A stretch of DNA of 10,657 bases from positions 1 through 10,657 of the forward strand of contig DCXX01000109.1 in assembly GCA_002329125.1 (NCBI GenBank). The letters are read 5' to 3'. Positions 1-7,353 of the stretch are shown piece after piece; position 1 is the stretch's first letter, and the number at the start of each line of letters is the position of its first letter. The stretch is from Fidelibacterota bacterium UBA2125. Lineage in GTDB: Bacteria; Fidelibacterota; Marinisomatia; Marinisomatales; S15-B10. The position numbers and the translations under genes were made by a program. The notes under the pieces were generated by a model. It made no database searches. It was not told the origin of the DNA and saw only the letters and a list, made by a program, of their open reading frames with translations.

Positions 1-1824
1 GCGGACTTCCACGCCGGAGGTTTTCCCGCCCGGTACGGTGGCCGTATGGGCGCCATCCTTAATGTTATTAACCGAGAGGGAAACACCGAGAAGTTTCAGG
101 GGAACGCAAATGTTTCTCTCGTTTCCAGCAAAATATTGATGGAAGGGCCGACACCAAAATTTATGAAGATGAAAGGGTCATGGATGGTTGCGGGAAGACG
201 AACTTATTTTGACCAGATCATAAATGCCATTTTACGGGCGGGGGGGGCCGGAAAAGAAGCCAAGTTTCCCTACTATTTCTATGACTATCAGATAAAGGTA
301 AATGTGGATTTGAACCCCGATCACCGCCTCACCTACAGCCGGTTTTACGGAGACGATGTTCTAGAGATAAACGTCTCCAGCAGCGAAGAGGAATATGATG
401 TGTATTCAGACTATTATGAGAACAGTAAATCCAAATTCAAGATCGAGTGGCCCTGGGGAAATCACACCAACAGCCTTACTTGGCGGTGGTTGGTAAACCC
501 AAAACTGGTTGCCCGGACTTTTGTCGCAAACAGCCGGTACAGGTTCCATTTTGATATGACTGCTCGGGAGGAAGGAGATTGGCGCATGGGGGGTGAGACG
601 GGGACCTATGGAGACCAGTTTTCCTTCGACTTTTTTGATATAATTGACGATAGAACATTGGAGACAGAACTGTCATGGCATGGGATAACTAATCACCAGC
701 TTATGGGTGGGGCACAACTGAAGCGGGTTAACTATAACCTCGGCATGGAGTTTGAGTATTCAAATCTTGACACCACTCTTTTTCTCAACCCCCTCAACAT
801 GAAAGACCAGACGATGGAAACCGCTCTTTTTATTCAGGACAAATGGGATGTTTCCTCCAAGCTTGCCTTTCAGGTTGGTGGCCGCCTTATGGATTATTCT
901 CTCCATGATGAGCTTTATTTTGACCCCAGGTTTGGCTTGAAATATCTTTTACGTCAGGACCTTTCATTAAAACTAGCCTTGGGGCGCTACCACCAGTTTC
1001 TTACCATTGCCAACCCGGAAGACGAAACACTGCGTATTATTGACTTCTGGCTCGGCTTACCCGCTGACAGGCCTGCCACGTATGCAGACCACGCTATATT
1101 GGGTGTGGAATACCTATCGGGAAAAAATTGGCTATTCCGGGCTGAAACCTATTACAAGCATTTTGAGAACCTCATCACCCTGAAGCAGGGAGAACTGTTT
1201 ACAGAGGAAACGGATCAAGTCCGCTTTACACCTTTCAATGAGTTTGACGAAACACGGGCTTACGCCTATGGTCTTGAGCTGCTGTTCAAAAAGACGGCAG
1301 GGCGGATTCGTGGCTGGGTTGGCTACACCTGTGCTGAAACGAAACGCCACATTGATAAACATGGTTGGTATTACCCAAAGTATGATCGAAAACACACTTT
1401 GAATATTGTGGGAGACGTGGCCATACCCATAATCAGGGAAACATATTTCAGCACCGCCTTACAGGCATCAAGTGGCCAGCCTTTTACACCGCCATTGGGG
1501 CGCTACGAAAAGTGGAACTCCTGGCATGACGCATATATGCCCAGCTGGAGTTATTACGAAAACAATTTGGTGGGCAGAAAAAACTCAGACCGCCTCTCCA
1601 GCTATTTTCGGTTGGACATAGGCCTTAAACAGAAAAAACAATTTTTCAACCGTCCTTATGAAAGATTCATTCAACTGATAAATGTGACAAACCACGTGAA
1701 CCCACTTACCTACCAATACAGAGACAAAACCAACAGATTGACAGATGAAAGACTTGGGCTGGAGCGGGCAGCGGTACCCATGTTCCCCTTTTTCCTCACC
1801 TTCGGTTATAGGATAGAATTTTGA
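1..1824 (+). CDS. TonB-dependent outer-membrane receptor, C-terminal part (5' end outside window)
   Basis: The reading frame is open from base 1, so the gene starts upstream; 607 residues are visible. The first visible residues include PARYGGRMGAILNV followed by NREGN. This is the end of the plug domain typical of TonB-dependent receptors. The rest is a long series of alternating polar/aromatic strands (for example near-repeated LTYSRFYGDD and FFLTFGYRIEF types), as expected for a 22-strand barrel, and the protein ends in phenylalanine, the usual last residue of an outer-membrane barrel. Such receptors import ligands across the outer membrane using TonB/ExbBD energy; the ligand cannot be told from sequence. 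An internal ATG at 46 is not the true start because conserved plug residues precede it. The stop overlaps the next gene as TGATG, implying coupled translation with the DUF4249-like protein, an arrangement common in FCB bacteria. Confidence 0.9.
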   Translation, partial: ADFHAGGFPARYGGRMGAILNVINREGNTEKFQGNANVSLVSSKILMEGPTPKFMKMKGSWMVAGRRTYFDQIINAILRAGGAGKEAKFPYYFYDYQIKVNVDLNPDHRLTYSRFYGDDVLEINVSSSEEEYDVYSDYYENSKSKFKIEWPWGNHTNSLTWRWLVNPKLVARTFVANSRYRFHFDMTAREEGDWRMGGETGTYGDQFSFDFFDIIDDRTLETELSWHGITNHQLMGGAQLKRVNYNLGMEFEYSNLDTTLFLNPLNMKDQTMETALFIQDKWDVSSKLAFQVGGRLMDYSLHDELYFDPRFGLKYLLRQDLSLKLALGRYHQFLTIANPEDETLRIIDFWLGLPADRPATYADHAILGVEYLSGKNWLFRAETYYKHFENLITLKQGELFTEETDQVRFTPFNEFDETRAYAYGLELLFKKTAGRIRGWVGYTCAETKRHIDKHGWYYPKYDRKHTLNIVGDVAIPIIRETYFSTALQASSGQPFTPPLGRYEKWNSWHDAYMPSWSYYENNLVGRKNSDRLSSYFRLDIGLKQKKQFFNRPYERFIQLINVTNHVNPLTYQYRDKTNRLTDERLGLERAAVPMFPFFLTFGYRIEF

Positions 1825-2780
1825 TGCACTCACATAAAATCAGCTGTCTGTTTCTTTTGTTTTGGGCCTGCGTTGCTGACTTTTCTCCCGAGCTGGAATG
1901 GGAAGACGTAGAGGCGGACTATGAACCTGAGCTTAACATCATGGGCATTCTTTCTGGGGATACCTTGGTAACCAGTTTTGTTCGGGTACACCGGACTCTC
2001 CGGGTGGACGAGGCCGCCGACACACTTATGAGGGATACTATTTTCGGTAATGTGGTCCCTTATTATGCGTCACGATTTGTGATACGGGACGCCCACGTGA
2101 CTGTGAGTAACAGCACAAAGGATTACACCTTCCAGTTCAATAAAAGTGTGGAGGACGATGGAAGGGAGGATTTGTATGAGGCATATGTTTATAATGGAGA
2201 AGACCTGAATCTGCAGCCGGGAGAAAAATGGACCCTTTCCGTAACCACACCCGGCGGACTCACTGCTACTGGAGAAACCATCGTTCCGCCTCTACCCCAG
2301 CTTAACAAAGAACAACTACCGGACAGTTTTAATACAAGCCAGACCATGGATATTTTTTGGGCGGCACAGCCGGACAACTATCAGCTGGTTAATGTAAGAA
2401 ACTACCAAAGCTATTTTTTTTATGATGATTATGACACAGAAGAAGGGAAGATTTATGACAGTTGTGGTTTCTGGCAAGAGTTAGTAGTTAGCCCGGGTGA
2501 CACAGTCTGGACCTACCGCCGGGACATTTGTGAAGGTGCTGTTAGCACTGGGGAAACAAACGATTATGAAACAGAAGACTACTTGCTCATCAACCTAATG
2601 AGCATGGACAGCAATTATCATAATTATTTCCTAAAATATGGGGGGGATGGAGAGGACGAGGAGTTTTCCAGCCTGTTCTTGGGTCAAGGAGGCTCTGGAC
2701 GAAGCTTTGGCATAAAAGGCGGTATCGGTATCTTTGGGTCCATCGGGTTTGACCGGCACTATTTGCCCATTACCCGTTAA
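1824..2780 (+). CDS. DUF4249-like secreted protein, probable outer-membrane lipoprotein
   Basis: This encodes 318 residues from ATG 1824, which overlaps the receptor stop codon. A TTG one codon earlier is possible but less likely. The N-terminus has a hydrophobic segment (ISCLFLLFWAC) ending at Cys16. The lipobox (F-W-A-C) is non-canonical, so lipidation is inferred, not shown. After it comes an acidic linker and a strand-rich domain: YEPELNIMGILSGD resembles the opening of DUF4249, a mid-region with VIRDAHVTVSN and TATGETIVPPLP follows, and a glycine-rich end (GIKGGIGIFGS) resembles the family's closing motif. DUF4249 proteins are usually encoded next to TonB-dependent receptors in Bacteroidota, and are thought to be surface partners of the transporter. 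That context fits here, but the family call is by motif recall only. No catalytic residues are apparent. Confidence 0.65.
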   Translation: MHSHKISCLFLLFWACVADFSPELEWEDVEADYEPELNIMGILSGDTLVTSFVRVHRTLRVDEAADTLMRDTIFGNVVPYYASRFVIRDAHVTVSNSTKDYTFQFNKSVEDDGREDLYEAYVYNGEDLNLQPGEKWTLSVTTPGGLTATGETIVPPLPQLNKEQLPDSFNTSQTMDIFWAAQPDNYQLVNVRNYQSYFFYDDYDTEEGKIYDSCGFWQELVVSPGDTVWTYRRDICEGAVSTGETNDYETEDYLLINLMSMDSNYHNYFLKYGGDGEDEEFSSLFLGQGGSGRSFGIKGGIGIFGSIGFDRHYLPITR

Positions 2781-2836
2781 TAGAGCCAAAATGAGAAACA
2801 TTGTGAATTTGAATAAAGCCAAACGAGCTCTATTAA
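2777..2836 (+). repeat. 10-bp perfect inverted repeat flanking the 2781-2868 gap
   Basis: TTAATAGAGC (2777-2786, overlapping the stop codon of the preceding gene) is exactly complementary to GCTCTATTAA (2827-2836), with 40 bases between. There is no T-run right after the second arm, so it is not a standard intrinsic terminator. The second arm ends in TATTAA, which could also serve as a -10 box with TTGAAT (2809-2814) 16 bases before it. It could be an mRNA stem that sets expression of the downstream gene, an operator, or chance. Confidence 0.4.
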
Positions 2837-2868
2837 ATTGTTTTAGTTAATATTATGGAGAGGGGAAA

Positions 2869-3672
2869 ATGAAAAAAACTCTACAAACCTTAATTATCTT
2901 GTCCGCCGCCCAACTGTTCGGTCAGAATATTTACATTAATGAATATTTGGCCAGCAATGATGCCTGCTGTGCGGATGAGAACGGAGAATACGATGATTTT
3001 ATCGAAATCTACAATGGTGGTTTAGCCAGTGTTGATATTGGAGGGATGTATATCACAGACGACCTGTCTAAAACAACAGAGTGGCAGATTCCAATAACCG
3101 CACCGGACTCAACAACTATCGACCCGGGCGGCTTTCTTGTTCTGTGGGCGGACAAAGAGTCGGAACAGGGTATTTTACATGTAGAGATTAAGTTGAGCGG
3201 TGATGGAGAACAGATTGGCCTTTATGCTTCTGACGGATCCACAGTTGTTGACACACTCACGTTTGATGCTCAAGCAACAGATGTTTCCATGGGTAGAAAT
3301 CCTGACGGCAGTGAAACGTGGGCAACACTTACAAAGCCAACACCGGGGACAACAAACGGAAGCGCGTCAGTTAGCGAGCTGATAAACTTACCCTCAACCA
3401 TAGCGTTGGAACAGAATTACCCCAACCCGTTCAACCCCCAAACCACACTGGCTTATATCTTGCCGGAGGAAACAATGGTTACCCTTGTTGTATATAATAT
3501 ACTTGGTAAACAAATAAAGACAATTGTGAACCAACCCCAAAATGCCGGCGTTCATAACGTTAAGTGGAATGGAACAGACATTTCCGGAACACCAGTTAGT
3601 GGAGGTGTTTATCTTTGTCGGATGAAGGCAGGGGGGTTCACCCAAACCCGCAAGATGCTGTTTTTAAAATAG
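2869..3672 (+). CDS. secreted lamin-tail-domain protein with T9SS type A sorting domain
   Basis: This encodes 267 residues from ATG 2869, with a clear ribosome binding site (GGAGAGGGG, 2857-2865). Residues 1-19 form a signal peptide (MKKTLQTLIILSAAQLFGQ). Residues ~20-160 form one lamin-tail domain (LTD): it opens with IYINEYLASN, then FIEIYN, then a GGFLVLWAD strand and LSGDGEQIGLY, all typical of the family. Two adjacent cysteines (NDACC) lie near its start. Residues ~175-267 are a C-terminal sorting domain: NYPNPFNPQTTL, VYNILGKQIKT, GVYLCRMKAG and terminal KMLFLK. Such domains direct export through the type IX secretion system and are usually processed at the surface. The protein has no other domain, so it looks like a minimal LTD displayed outside the cell; the function of such LTDs is unknown (adhesion or binding is only a guess). 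It shares both its domain types with the larger protein that follows. Confidence 0.88.
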   Translation: MKKTLQTLIILSAAQLFGQNIYINEYLASNDACCADENGEYDDFIEIYNGGLASVDIGGMYITDDLSKTTEWQIPITAPDSTTIDPGGFLVLWADKESEQGILHVEIKLSGDGEQIGLYASDGSTVVDTLTFDAQATDVSMGRNPDGSETWATLTKPTPGTTNGSASVSELINLPSTIALEQNYPNPFNPQTTLAYILPEETMVTLVVYNILGKQIKTIVNQPQNAGVHNVKWNGTDISGTPVSGGVYLCRMKAGGFTQTRKMLFLK

Positions 3673-3690
3673 TTTATCTCTGAGCCAACC

Positions 3691-3720
3691 CAAGCCACCA
3701 ATCGGGGCTTGTCAATTGGT
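3691..3720 (+). repeat. two interleaved inverted repeats ahead of the CotH-protein gene
   Basis: CAAGCC (3691-3696) pairs with GGCTTG (3706-3711), while ACCAAT (3697-3702) pairs with ATTGGT (3715-3720). The arms interleave, so they form either two alternative hairpins or a pseudoknot. The element covers the candidate TTG start at 3716 and ends 26 bases before the candidate GTG start at 3746. No T-run follows, so it is not a terminator. A role in translation control is possible but unproven; chance pairing in a short gap is a real alternative. Confidence 0.35.
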
Positions 3721-3745
3721 AGCACAGGGAAGCAGACAACACCAC

Positions 3746-6166
3746 GTGAAAACTAACGTTTTGCTGACGATTCATTTTCTGAGTGGTCTTCTTATGGGCC
3801 AAGAGCTGTTTGACCCTTACAGCGTCCACGCCCTGGAAATTGATTTTTATAATCCGGACTATGACTCTGTTCTACAAGCCCGGTGGAAAGAAGATGATAA
3901 GAGTTATGAACTGGCCACCATAATATTTAATGGTGAGACATTAGATAGCGTTGGAGTCCGCTACAAAGGGAATTCAACATTCTGGTGGGCAAGAGAGACG
4001 GAAAACCCAAAGTTTCCGCTCAACCTTGAGTTTGATTTAATATATGATAATCAAGATTTGCTGGGCTACAGCAAAGTTAAGCTGTCTAATTCTATCTTTG
4101 ACCCAACGTTCGTGAGAGAGACCATGGGGTACCTTTCTGAATCATACTACCTTCCAACCCCCTCCACTGGCTATATGAATGTTACTGCAAACGGGGAGCT
4201 CCTAGGTCTATACATTTCTGTAGAATCGATTAATAAAACATTTCTTACCAAACATTTTGGGAACAATACAGGCGCTTTTTTCAAGTGTGAGCCACAGTTC
4301 CAATATGGAGAGGATTATGCATATGACGCTTGGCCGGACCTTCGCTGGTACGGGCATGATTCAACGGCTTATGCCTATAGAATGGGGTATGAACTTAAAA
4401 CAGAAACCGGCTGGGCGGATCTTCTCAACTTGATTTATACATTGAATTTCGAGATTGACAGCATTGAAACGATCTTAAATGTTGACCGAGTACTTTGGTT
4501 TTTTGCGGCCTCCACAGTGATGCCAGACCTTGATGCTTACACCGGTTTATATATGCACAATTATTATCTTTATAAAAATACGAGTAGTGGACAATTTGAA
4601 ATAATCCCTTGGGACAAAGACCAGACTTTCGGAGGTGCGCAGATCAACACCGTTCGCGAATTGGGTGGCAACGTTGAATGGATATATAACTGGGACCCCT
4701 TTCTATTTGAAGACAGTCGGGAGGAACGGCCGCTCTTTCGTCAACTCATGAGTGTTCCATTGTATAAGAAGCGCTACACAGCACATATGCGTACTATCAT
4801 AGAAGACATTTACAGCGTAGAGTATTTTGAAGATCAGGTAGGCGGTATACAAGACATTATTGAGCCTTATGCTATAGCCGATCCAAACCCATTTCCCTCT
4901 TTCGCCAGTGGGGACTACTTTCGATACAATGTGAGCAACTATTTAGTTACACCCGATGACGCTCACTGGTGCGGCATTACGTCAACGGTAAGAGAAAGGC
5001 TTAAATATCTGCTGAATCATGCTGAGATTTCGAAAACGGCACCAGTTATTTCCAAGGTCGTACAGTCGAACACAAAACCGGTTGATGGAGAAACTGTTGT
5101 TATTACTGCCGAAACGGAGGGCGCAGACCTTGTAGAACTCTTGGTTACCACAAATGACAATAGCGGCCTATTCATTTCAGTTCCTATGGTGGATGATGGA
5201 ACTCAAGGGGACGGGGAGGCAAATGACAATCTTTTCGGCGCAACCGTTCCATTTGAAGCCGGTGGAAGTCATGTAAAGTATTATATCAGAGCGAGCAACG
5301 ATGATGCTCTGGTATTGAGCCCTCGAAAAGCCCAGACAGAACTCTATGAGTATAGAGTTGGCCTTGAAATGTTGCCCCCGGAAACGGTTGTGATTAACGA
5401 AATCAATTATAATTCATCTAATGATTTTGATCCTGAAGATTGGATAGAACTGTATAATCCAACATACACCACAACCGATATTAGCAGGTGGTTATTCAAG
5501 GATGAAAATGATGACCACGTTTATACTATTCCTGCAAACACCACCCTGGGCCCGGACCAATATTTGGTTCTCTCTAAAGATACAACTGCTTTCAAATCTG
5601 TCTTTCCCGATGTAAATGACTATATTGGTGATCTCGGTTTTGGTCTGAGTGGGGGAGGCGAACTGATCAGACTTTTTGATTCAAACGGAGCCTTGATGGA
5701 CATGGTAGAATATGATGATTCAGCCCCTTGGCCGAAGGAGGCGGACGGGAACGGACCCACACTTGAGTTACTTAACCCTTCTTATGACAACTCCTTGGCT
5801 ATAAGCTGGTCGGCCTCTGAGGGGTACGGGTCACCGGGGCGCGTTAATACGAGGTTTGTGAATCTAAGAAATGATGTGCGGACCCCAACACAGTTCCAGG
5901 TTTTTGATAATTTTCCCAACCCCTTCAATCCAACCACCACCATAAGCTATGAACTTCCAATAGACGGCATGGTCAACATCACCATCTATGATTTGGTAGG
6001 CAGAACGGTAAAAACTTTTGTAAACGGTAAACAGACTGCGGGGTTTAAATCGTACCAGTGGAATGCTACTAATGATAATGGGGAAGCCGTTACAGCCGGG
6101 GTTTACTTTTATGCAGTGACGGCTGGAGATTACGCGCAGACCAAGAAAATGGTTTTGTTGAAATAG
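3746..6166 (+). CDS. secreted CotH-kinase / Ig-like / LTD protein with T9SS sorting domain
   Basis: I place the start at GTG 3746 (806 residues), because it gives a clean signal peptide (MKTNVLLTIHFLSGLLMGQ); a TTG at 3716 would add 10 residues. No ATG start is available, and the nearest purine-rich site (AGGGAAG, 3726-3732) is rather far from the GTG. Residues ~30-430 are a CotH kinase domain: GVRYKGNS, KFPLNLEFD, KVKLSNS, GLYISVESINKTFL and PWDKDQTFG (Trp289-Asp290, Asp292), the last being the conserved metal/ATP-binding signature. CotH proteins are atypical protein kinases known from Bacillus spore coats; most bacterial relatives have unknown substrates. Residues ~433-545 form an Ig-like module. 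Residues ~549-700 form an LTD (VINEINYN, WIELYNP, QYLVLSKD). Residues ~715-806 form the T9SS sorting domain (NFPNPFNPTTT ... KMVLLK). The protein is likely surface-exposed. Its LTD and tail parallel the preceding gene, suggesting the two work together. Confidence 0.87.
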   Translation: MKTNVLLTIHFLSGLLMGQELFDPYSVHALEIDFYNPDYDSVLQARWKEDDKSYELATIIFNGETLDSVGVRYKGNSTFWWARETENPKFPLNLEFDLIYDNQDLLGYSKVKLSNSIFDPTFVRETMGYLSESYYLPTPSTGYMNVTANGELLGLYISVESINKTFLTKHFGNNTGAFFKCEPQFQYGEDYAYDAWPDLRWYGHDSTAYAYRMGYELKTETGWADLLNLIYTLNFEIDSIETILNVDRVLWFFAASTVMPDLDAYTGLYMHNYYLYKNTSSGQFEIIPWDKDQTFGGAQINTVRELGGNVEWIYNWDPFLFEDSREERPLFRQLMSVPLYKKRYTAHMRTIIEDIYSVEYFEDQVGGIQDIIEPYAIADPNPFPSFASGDYFRYNVSNYLVTPDDAHWCGITSTVRERLKYLLNHAEISKTAPVISKVVQSNTKPVDGETVVITAETEGADLVELLVTTNDNSGLFISVPMVDDGTQGDGEANDNLFGATVPFEAGGSHVKYYIRASNDDALVLSPRKAQTELYEYRVGLEMLPPETVVINEINYNSSNDFDPEDWIELYNPTYTTTDISRWLFKDENDDHVYTIPANTTLGPDQYLVLSKDTTAFKSVFPDVNDYIGDLGFGLSGGGELIRLFDSNGALMDMVEYDDSAPWPKEADGNGPTLELLNPSYDNSLAISWSASEGYGSPGRVNTRFVNLRNDVRTPTQFQVFDNFPNPFNPTTTISYELPIDGMVNITIYDLVGRTVKTFVNGKQTAGFKSYQWNATNDNGEAVTAGVYFYAVTAGDYAQTKKMVLLK

Positions 6167-6187
6167 CTCCACCCCGAAGGGAACGGG

Positions 6188-6295
6188 ATGAATAAAGGCA
6201 ATACTGCGAAGTGTTTTAACTACCTGTCTGGAGTATATTCAGCAGTTCAGCCAAACAGAGAAAGGATTAAAAAATTTCATCCACAAAGTCTTTAA
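6188..6295 (+). CDS. 35-residue ORF, probably the displaced N-terminus of the following membrane protein
   Basis: ATG 6188 has a good ribosome binding site (AAGGG at 6177-6181, six-base spacer) 21 bases after the CotH-gene stop. It encodes 35 residues ending ...QPNRERIKKFHPQSL before TAA at 6293-6295. The next gene's open frame overlaps it in the -1 frame and continues with KNQWHWVQWPFFF, the lead-in to a transmembrane helix. Adding one T in the TTTAAAAAA run at 6291-6299 would join the two into a single ~358-residue protein with a basic cytoplasmic start. I therefore think this is the true N-terminus split by a frameshift (assembly error, mutation or recoding), rather than an independent small protein. 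The latter cannot be excluded. Confidence 0.5.
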   Translation: MNKGNTAKCFNYLSGVYSAVQPNRERIKKFHPQSL

Positions 6296-7263
6296 AAAAT
6301 CAGTGGCATTGGGTCCAATGGCCGTTTTTCTTTATCAGCTTAGTTCTAATTCTACTGCTATTTAATGATTCATTGGGCTTTTTGCCAACCGTACCACAAC
6401 AGATAGGCAGAACAATATTATGGGACGTTATTATTGTTTCCGCACCCACGATCTTTCTCCTTGTGCCCGGATTGTGGAGAAACATATGTCCGGTGGGCCT
6501 GTTATCTGTTTTACCAAACCGGTGGGGAATCAGCAGAGAGAAAAAGCCGTCACATAAAACTCAGGGCATTTTGCTCTATACAGGACTATTTGTCTTGATC
6601 GCCCTGATCCCGCTTCGGCATATTTTTCATAATGGCTTTATTGAAGCCAGCCTTATGCTGACTGTTGGTTTGGCAGCTTTTATTAGCGGCATGGCCTATG
6701 AAGGGAAAGCCGGATTTTGTGTTGGGTTGTGCCCTCTCCTGCATGTAGAAAAACTGTATGGCATGAAACCACTCACTTCTTTTGAAAACATTTTGTGTAA
6801 ACAGTGTAGCCATTGTGTGGCTCCTTGCCCGGATTTAATGAAAAATGACGGCTTTTCAAATTTTGCGAAATTTAAAATAATGGAAAGGGTAATTGTGGGT
6901 GGTTTCCCAGGATTTGTCTGGGGCTGGTTTCAGGTACCGGACTACACCAACCCAATTGAATGGGGGAATATACTCTACGCATATATCGTTCCACTTTCCG
7001 GTTTGGTCCTTTCTATAATTATTTATGAACTCCTGAGAAAAGTAGTAGAAGCGGAGAATTTTATTACAATTCAGCTGACGTTTAGTTTTATTGCAATTAC
7101 AGTTTATTATTGGTACAGACTACCAGAGATATTTATTGTCAACACCACAGATCAACTGTTGTTATTTGCTCTGCGCGGCGCCACAATCACATTTTTTGGG
7201 TGGTGGTTCTTATTAAGGACGAACAAGAAGAGGGCCTGGCAATATTTAGTGAATCAAAACTGA
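6274..7263 (+). CDS. multi-pass membrane 4Fe-4S protein of the NapH/NosR/RdxA type
   Basis: The frame is open from 6271, but the first ordinary start codon is TTG 6373, which would remove most of the first transmembrane helix (WPFFFISLVLILLLF). ATT 6274 lies seven bases after AAGGA (6262-6266), so an AUU start is possible; a frameshift from the ATG ORF at 6188 is the other explanation. About eight hydrophobic helices are visible. Cysteine motifs are NICPVG (Cys codon 6487), GFCVGLCP (6718, 6730) and C-x2-C-x2-C-x3-C-P (6796, 6805, 6814, 6826). The last is a 4Fe-4S ferredoxin signature with one cluster's worth of cysteines. Proteins of this kind pass electrons from the quinone pool or serve assembly of respiratory enzymes (NapH, NosR, FixG/RdxA). 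Which system this one serves is not shown, since no oxidoreductase partner lies nearby. Subfamily unknown. Confidence 0.72.
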   Translation: MSSTKSLKNQWHWVQWPFFFISLVLILLLFNDSLGFLPTVPQQIGRTILWDVIIVSAPTIFLLVPGLWRNICPVGLLSVLPNRWGISREKKPSHKTQGILLYTGLFVLIALIPLRHIFHNGFIEASLMLTVGLAAFISGMAYEGKAGFCVGLCPLLHVEKLYGMKPLTSFENILCKQCSHCVAPCPDLMKNDGFSNFAKFKIMERVIVGGFPGFVWGWFQVPDYTNPIEWGNILYAYIVPLSGLVLSIIIYELLRKVVEAENFITIQLTFSFIAITVYYWYRLPEIFIVNTTDQLLLFALRGATITFFGWWFLLRTNKKRAWQYLVNQN

Positions 7264-7353
7264 CCCCCCGTTTTATTCTTGCAAAAACGACATTTATTGG
7301 TCAGTATCTAGAGTTTCTTCCCAAAACAGGAACCAGGAAAGGAGTTGATTCAC

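Noticed and set aside
5864..6172. 102-codon minus-strand ORF opposite the end of the CotH gene
   Set aside because: It lies entirely opposite the well-supported T9SS sorting domain and has no recognisable domain or ribosome site.
6290..6300. Programmed -1 frameshifting at the TTTAAAAAA run
   Set aside because: The slippery heptamer T-TTA-AAA is not in the phase needed to move from the upstream ATG frame into the main frame, so a lost base or a separate start explains it better.
6307..6320. Palindrome CATTGG-GT-CCAATG as a possible operator for the membrane Fe-S gene
   Set aside because: It lies inside the open frame and encodes H-W-V-Q-W, leading into the first transmembrane helix; a short dyad arising from repeated Trp codons is likelier.
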